DNA of 64,000 bases from Maratus speciosus (lineage: Eukaryota > Arthropoda > Arachnida > Araneae > Salticidae), in NCBI GenBank assembly GCA_963932465.1, contig OZ010795.1, positions 475,158,806 to 475,222,805 on the forward strand, given 5' to 3'. Shown here piece after piece: positions 57,849-64,000 of the stretch (the first letter of the stretch is position 1; each line of letters begins with the position of its first letter). Below the pieces are notes generated by a model. That model was not told the origin of the DNA and did no database searches. It saw only the letters and a list, made by a program, of their open reading frames with translations. A program made the position numbers and the translations under genes.

Positions 57849-59466
57849 TCTTTTCTAATAAAAGAAAGTTTCGCTCTGTTTGTGTATGTGCAATGGCTAG
57901 GAAAATCTACGGCACGTACGAGGCTGAAAATTCGTGTGGAGTTAATCCAAAGCCTCTCCTAATGCACCTGAGACTCAGAATTTTAATATTTTGTTAATTA
58001 ATCCAGATAGAAATTTAAAAAGACAAGGAACCCTCATCAAAAATTCACTTTTTTATCGCGAGCTCCGAAAAGCTCACACGCATGCCCACAAACCAATTTA
58101 CGCATCGGAAGCAGGCGAAGAACCGCTTTCCGATGTGTTTATTTAATAGTTTTGTTTTAATCTAAATCGACCAAAACCACTGAGTACAGTTCAAATTGGA
58201 AAACATATTCCGAAAGATTGTACTCTTACGACTTAAATGCCGCAATCAATTCGAAAAAATATCGCAGTTAAACCCTTTAAAAACTTTTTTCAAACAAGCT
58301 CGTTTTTCCGAAAATGTTTTTCCCCCTTATGTCAACGCACCTACATGGCGCAATTTTTGAGGCAACGACAAAGCAAAAACATGCTCTTAAAATTAAAACT
58401 TTCTTCTAATCGATAGTGCAGTTTTACAAAGTATGAATTTTAACCCTTTCAAATACACCAGCGATTCTCGCCACACAGAACCGATATTTTTTCTACTCTA
58501 AAAGTAACTAAACGTCCGTATTTTAACACAATCTTTTTTAGAGGATCTCAATAGACCAGATTTAAATCAATCATTACAAAAATTTTGAAACGTTCGGACC
58601 GGTTAAAATATTTTTTACAAAATAAAATGTGTGGAAATTTCGACAAAATCAGTTAAAACCTGAGTGCTCTGTCGCGGTATCGCTCGCTTCCAGTACGCAT
58701 AGAGTCTAAAAATCAAATTACGCAGAAAATAAAATATCAAATATCATATACTTTCAATTAACCCTTTATCTACTGACGGTACTTATAAGAACCATTAAAA
58801 TAACTTGTTATAAAATTCATTTAATACATCGATTAGTAGTAATACAGTTTAGAATGAGTTATAGATGCATTATTTTATCTTGTTCCAAGAGCATTATTGG
58901 TTACGCAAAACAAAAATATTTTTAAAAGGACGATTTCTTTTGCCTTTACATCTTCTCAGCTTTCTTGGCATTGGGGTGGGGGGAGAGGGGGGGATATTTA
59001 AATTCGGAAATATTTCTATATTTCTGTTGTAAGAACATTATATTTGTACATTTCCTAATTCTACAAAATACTAAGAAAAGTATTTAAAATAAAAGATTTG
59101 TTTGGGGTTATAGATATTACATAAATGCCTATACATTCAAATTCAAATAATCCTTCTAAATCCTCCAATCCTTCTAAAATCCTTCTAAATCCTCCAATCC
59201 TTCTAAAATCCTTCTAAAATTTCTAATGTATTTTGCAATGTAAATTTTCTAACGTATTTTCAAAAATTCACGAAAAATGCTTTAGAAGATAAAATTTTCA
59301 TGAATGCATAATTCAGTACATAAAGTGTTAAATACTTTTTCGCGATTTTTTCATTTAAAAATATAGATTCAGACAAAATGCAGTTAAAGATATAAAATCA
59401 TACAAATTTGAAGTTCATTTAAGGGTCATTCATTATTGGCCCGGCAATGCCGGGAGGGTCAGCAAG
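57849..59466 (+). mobile_element. Helitron-like element, 1618 bp
   Basis: The 5' end TCTTTTCTAATAAAAGAAAG follows A (57848). The 3' end has a perfect hairpin (CCCGGC, loop AAT, GCCGGG; 59440-59454) and 12 bp later CAAG before T, a one-base change from the CTRR consensus. The opening phrase GTTTCGCTCTGTTTGTGTAT is typical of short Helitrons. No RepHel gene was found. Confidence 0.65.
59150..59222 (+). repeat. Short tandem repeat inside the Helitron-like element
   Basis: CCTTCTAAATCCTCCAAT alternating with CCTTCTAAAAT; two full units of about 39 bp plus a partial. Confidence 0.85.
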
Positions 59467-59780
59467 TGAATTAATAAAGTAGTAAACGATAGATTGTGTG
59501 AATGAGACATGAACGATACCTATCATTCTCTGTAAAGATAAAGTTGTTCTAATTGCTTCAAGGTTCAAGACTAAGCTTTGTGCATTTTCTTTGTGTTCTG
59601 AGTATAGATTATTACATTTTCCATATTTAACGTATATGGGCTATTTCAATGATTTAAGAGTATATTTACTTTGGTGAAATTACTGTTCATATCATAGTAC
59701 GTTAGTTGCACTGTATTATATAATTTTATATTTCTTCAAAAGCATTCGAAAGACACCGCGGTAAGTCGTACAATTTATTA

Positions 59781-60621
59781 TCTAATATATAAAAATGAAA
59801 ATTTGTCTGTCTGTAATTCTATACAAATCCACAATTTGGAAGCTAGACTTGTGAAATGTTACGTACATGTGTATTAAAACACGGCCGAGGCAACTAAAAT
59901 AATCTTGAATCGGAATAATTTATTGTTAATTTTTAATTAATAAAAAACCACCAATTTAACAGCAATTTCCAATCAAATTTAAACATTTTTCGTTATATCT
60001 GTTGCCAACAATTAAAAATCTGCAATAAAATTCTTCCCACAACAATTACTTTTCTACTGCAAGATTTCCACGTGAAAAAAATGAAATAAATGGTTTAACG
60101 AATTAAAAAAAGGGAATATTACATCATAACTTTTCTACTGCAAGATTTCCACGTGAAAAATCAAAATATAATAAATGGTTTGACGAATTAAAAACAAAAG
60201 TAAAAGTTGAGCCATAATTTTTCTGTCTTATGATTTCCATGTGAAAAATTATAATTATTTAATTAATTTGCCGAATTAGAAGAATGGAATATTATGTCAT
60301 ATTGGAAATATAAAGGACGTGGTGAATATATAACGTCATATAAGTGTGAAAAAATGTATTGAAGCATGATAAAAACTCGATTATAGAAATATTGGCGTAT
60401 TTTAACATTATTGCTCCAATGATGAATGGAAATAAGTCAATTTCTAGGTATATTATTTGCGTCTGTTATATAAATTTATGCATTTTTATACTGGGTTTTC
60501 ATTTGATTCATGTGTACAACGCTTCGACTGTGTTTGTTTTATGTTGTATGTTAAATTTTGAAAATGGTTTTTCAAAACAAACATTCTTAAAATTCCGTGC
60601 AACGCCGGGTACTTTAGCTAG
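59781..60621 (+). mobile_element. Short non-autonomous Helitron, copy 2, 841 bp
   Basis: TCTAATATATAAAAATG follows A (59780); 3' GCAACGCCGGGTACTTTAG then CTAG (60618-60621) before T. Same family and order as 11777-12602, including the CAAGATTTCCACGTGAAAA repeats. No coding capacity; open frames inside are incidental. Confidence 0.92.
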
Positions 60622-60649
60622 TTTAAAAATAAAAGTATTGAAAACATAG

Positions 60650-61098
60650 TCAGTCAAATAAATTAATCGCTATATCGGTCTATTTTTTTAATAGATGAAA
60701 CATATTTATTTGATATTTTCATTCAAATAGTTAGAGTTTACATCTCAAGATACTGAGGAAAATTAGAAACTTAAGAAATAATCCATCACGTTTTAGATAC
60801 TCACGTTTTTGATATATAAGAAGTTAATTCTGTAAAACTTCTTTTAAAATAAAAGTACTATTAAAAGAATTTCTTTTGAGATTTCTACTTAAGATGGTTC
60901 TGTACTTTTCAGAGATAAGATGAAACTTTAATGCATTTCTCAAAAGAATACTTTCGATGCGGCTTGATAGTGTGTTTGTAAATATTACATTAGTTTTATT
61001 TACTCATTAAAAGTTTAAGTTTTAGTATGTTTTACCGTGATTTCTTTTAAATTTCGCATTTTTTGTACCCTCGTTATTCTGGATACAATAAGAATTGC

Positions 61099-61132
<34 letters not shown>

Positions 61133-62000
61133 GCATACTTTATAAATTTTTGTATGTCAGCTGAAAGTGAAGCCGTTTTAGTAAAGAAGTATTTTGAGAA
61201 TCAGTACAGCTTTTAGGCCCTCATCTTACTGAAGACCTTTATAGCTGTGAGTAATTAATGCTACACTGCGCGAATTTTTCTTTCTGAAATATGTTTTTTG
61301 CATTTATGTTCAGAGTTAGATACCACAAATTTTAAAGAGTAATTGTTATTTAAGATCCAAAAGAACCTCTTAAAACACGATAAGAAATATAGAATGGAAA
61401 ACATGGTGTATTAAGAATGAAAACTTCTCTAAACACCATAAAAATATAGGTATTTTAAAAAAGTTCTTTTGGATCTTATCATCCATCTTTTACTCAGATT
61501 AATTTAATTCTTATTTATCAGAAAAGTTCTGTGATTACATAAGATGAATTTTTTTGTTTCAATATTGTGTATCTTGGAATTGAATTTATTTATTAACCCC
61601 TTAACTGTTTATTTTTTTCTGACACCGTAAACTAAAAATAGGGGCAAAACATCACTTTTTCCGTACTAAAATATTTGCCTAATATAATCGAAAACTGTCT
61701 GACAATGAATAAAAAGAAGATTGCAGTTACAAATTAGCGGTATCCAAAAGATTTTAGTAACGAAGCAAGCAAAGTCTTCTTCTTTGAGCTGATTTCGGGT
61801 AAAACAGTTAAGTGGTTAAATGTTAAATATATAGATGTATCATTGTGTAGTGTAGCGTTAAAAAAATCCTTTGTGCTATAACAATATTTGAGACAGATAT
61901 GCTTTTTAGTATCAATACAAGAAGATTGCAATGGTGCTCACAGAATTTTTTTTACAGGGGAAGGGTCGTTGTCGAAGGTTTAACGTCCTTGTAAGTAAAA
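60650..62000. other. No gene recognised; poly(T) at 61108-61132
   Basis: AT-rich. An inverted pair around GATCCAAAAGAACCTC (61355) and GTTCTTTTGGATCTTA (61465) suggests a small unclassified foldback of about 120-150 bp. Otherwise nothing recognised. Confidence 0.5.
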
Positions 62001-62006
62001 TGTTTA

Positions 62007-63980
62007 TACAGGGTGTCCGGTCTCAACAGTGTCCAATGGCTAATTCCTAAACCGTAAATCGTAGACATATAGTTCCAATTACAAAAATGTTTAAAATCAG
62101 GTAAAGAAATATTTTAAAAGCGATTTGGGTCAATAAAAACATTTCTTAAAAAATTACGAAATTTAAATTTTTATACGGTCCCCCGGTCCTATAAGTTATA
62201 TTTAGTAAAATTTTCCTTTTACACTGACAAATAATACACAAAAAGTCCCGTTATTCTACGATTAAAATTGACCGAGTAATAGATGTTTAAATTTGGAGCA
62301 TATTTTTTGCTGCAAATTGGGGGTCATTCACAAATTTAGTCGAAATATAATTTCGTCAGATATATTAAAAAATGGTTGAGGGTAAAATTAACATTGCAAT
62401 ATAAATTTGAAATCTTTAATCATTCTGACATATTAATGCAAAATATACAATTTGTAATAAACATTTAAGAAGAAAGAAAAAACAGAACTTTCGTTAAATA
62501 AAATGATGCTAAATTAACAGCCTCAATTCTTTACAAAATGATACGTATTTTAAAATATTATTAGATTACACTAGCCTGCAAAAGTTGGGTTATGTCATGT
62601 TTTTTAGCTTTTGATAATTGATTCTTATGTATTCTGTACCGCGGAATCTGAAATTCACCTTCGTTTTTAACCATCATATCAGGATTTTTCGCAAATTTCA
62701 AAGTCAAAAAGTTCAAAGTTAAAATTGAATCTCCTCCTACATCTCATCGGACCACTCAGCTATTTAGCTGTAAGAATCCCAGGATAAGCAAAAATATCGA
62801 ATAAATTATGGAATAAAATAAAATAAAATAAATCAAAAAAAGTTTTACATATGTTTTACAGTATGAGATTTCCGCTATATTTTAACTTACACATTTACGA
62901 TTTGCAAAAAAATTCTAACGTGATGGTTAAAAATGAAGGTCATTTTCAGATTCAGTGCTAAAAAGTACGTAAAAATCAATTATCAAAAGTTAAAAAACAC
63001 AACCATCTCCTCTACTTTATAGTATCCGATTTTTGTTATTCTTTAAATTTAACAATTTATGATTTGCGAAATATCCTGACATGATGGTTAAAATTAATGT
63101 AATTTTCGGATTCAGTGCTAAAAAATACATAAAAGTTTAAAAAACCAACAATCGCTGTCTTGTATTATCCAATCTAAAACTTTTTCTTAAACTTCTTGGC
63201 GATAGTCTAGTAAGTAAGTAAGTAATCACCCACCCTTATCCGAAATTTTTTGTGTTATCCTGTAAAATAAGTATAAATGGTAACCACAGAAAATCATAAT
63301 AATATTAGATTGTTATTGGATTTGCGCCAGTATGTAAAATGTAATCTCGATCGGATATTTAAAAGTCAGTTAAACTTCGAATACAAATTTTGAACTGGAA
63401 AAACATACTTAATCGTTGAAGTAACATACAAACTTATAAAAATAACATAATTTTTGTTAAAAGAAATCATAAAAGAAACAGTCTCAAATCCTGACAAAAT
63501 AAAACATATGTTATTTTAGCCAATCTGAAATTTAATAAAGGTTAACTTAATCGTAATACTTGTACGATTTTTTTCAAAGCGCAGATACACATGAAATAAG
63601 ATCTTCGAATACTTTAAGCACTTGGTATGTAATCCCTCAAAGCCAAACCGAACTCATTTGTTTTCAGAGCAGAAAAGTGGCATAAGTCATGCATTTTTAA
63701 AGTTTCATAACTCACTCAATTTTAGCGTTATATGAATGGGACTTTTTTTGTCTTACTTGTCAGTGTAATAGGAAAATTTGACTAAATATAACTTATAGGA
63801 CCGGGGGACCGTATAAAAATTTAAATTTCATAATTTTTTAAGAAATATTTTTATTGATCCAAATCGCTTTTAAAATATTTCTTTACCTGATTTAAAACAT
63901 TTTTGTAATTGGAACGATATGTCTATGACTAACGGTTTAGGAATTAGCCATTGGACACCGTTGAGACCGGACACCCTGTA
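62007..63980. mobile_element. TACAGGGTGTCCGG-ended element, TA-flanked, 1974 bp
   Basis: Left TACAGGGTGTCCGGTCTCAA and right TTGAGACCGGACACCCTGTA are perfect inverted ends; the arms stay alike for at least 230 bp (ATACGGTCCCCCGGTCCTAT). TA flanks both sides (62005-62006, 63981-63982). Farther in, 62580-62740 is inverted relative to 62880-63000, which is itself repeated at 63060-63140. No transposase remains. TIR and TA target suggest Tc1/mariner ancestry. Confidence 0.92.
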
Positions 63981-64000
63981 TAGTACTTTATTAGTTACAT

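Noticed and set aside
60359..60649. 96-codon open frame
   Set aside because: It runs through a non-autonomous Helitron and past its 3' end; the related copy at 12.3-12.6 kb does not preserve it.

Overview
This window looks like intergenic or intronic DNA from an AT-rich animal genome, most likely an arthropod (arachnid-like at a guess; this is inferred from repeat content only). I found no host protein-coding gene, rRNA or CRISPR array. Nearly every long open frame is a fragment of a decayed transposon or comes from tandem repeats or T-rich low complexity. Almost everything recognisable is transposable-element (TE) or satellite DNA, often nested, so the history can be read from insertions that split older repeats.

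Layout. 0-5 kb: a piggyBac-type terminal remnant (668-729) and a broken Penelope-like retroelement on the minus strand (reverse transcriptase, then GIY-YIG endonuclease, then a hammerhead-like motif). 6.6-8 kb: a GGCACAG-ended element with an 8-bp target duplication, itself split by a hAT-type MITE. 8.98-11.72 kb: a complete but frameshifted Tigger/pogo DNA transposon with TA duplication. 11.8-13.5 kb: a short Helitron and a 140-bp-type repeat tract. 13.5-16.7 kb: a CACTG-ended element holding a 240-bp tandem repeat, split by a TA-flanked element. 19-25 kb: a second Penelope fragment, a TA-flanked GGGGAGACC element, dispersed repeats rich in GACAGACGG, and the first copy of a 1.06-kb CAGTCGTGG element. 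26.0-29.4 kb: several Helitron copies.

30.4-36.0 kb: the most striking locus. It is a 5.55-kb foldback element whose arms carry 138-bp terminal repeats and opposing arrays of a 177-bp satellite. One satellite unit holds a Helitron whose removal restores the unit exactly. 36.1-37.6 kb: the C-terminal end of a Mutator-like transposase on the minus strand and the second, inverted CAGTCGTGG copy. 40.4-41.2 kb: a 750-bp palindrome. 42-46 kb: another GGCACAG MITE and an alternating A/B satellite. 46.77 kb: a hammerhead ribozyme candidate with an intact core. 47-52 kb: further tandem repeats and a palindromic MITE with a hammerhead-like motif in each arm. 52.1-52.9 kb: a palindrome of tRNA-like sequence split by a TTAA-flanked MITE. 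54.2-55.7 kb: a 151-bp satellite with four-unit higher-order structure. 56.4-57.4 kb: a pogo-like transposase tail with a decayed cysteine/tryptophan-rich finger. 57.8-60.6 kb: two Helitrons. 62.0-64.0 kb: a 1.97-kb TA-flanked inverted-repeat element.

No genes act together here. The recurrent theme is class II elements, Helitrons and Penelope-type elements inserted into one another, and unrelated tandem repeats whose units fall in the 138-180 bp range. All calls were made by reading the sequence; no searches were run.
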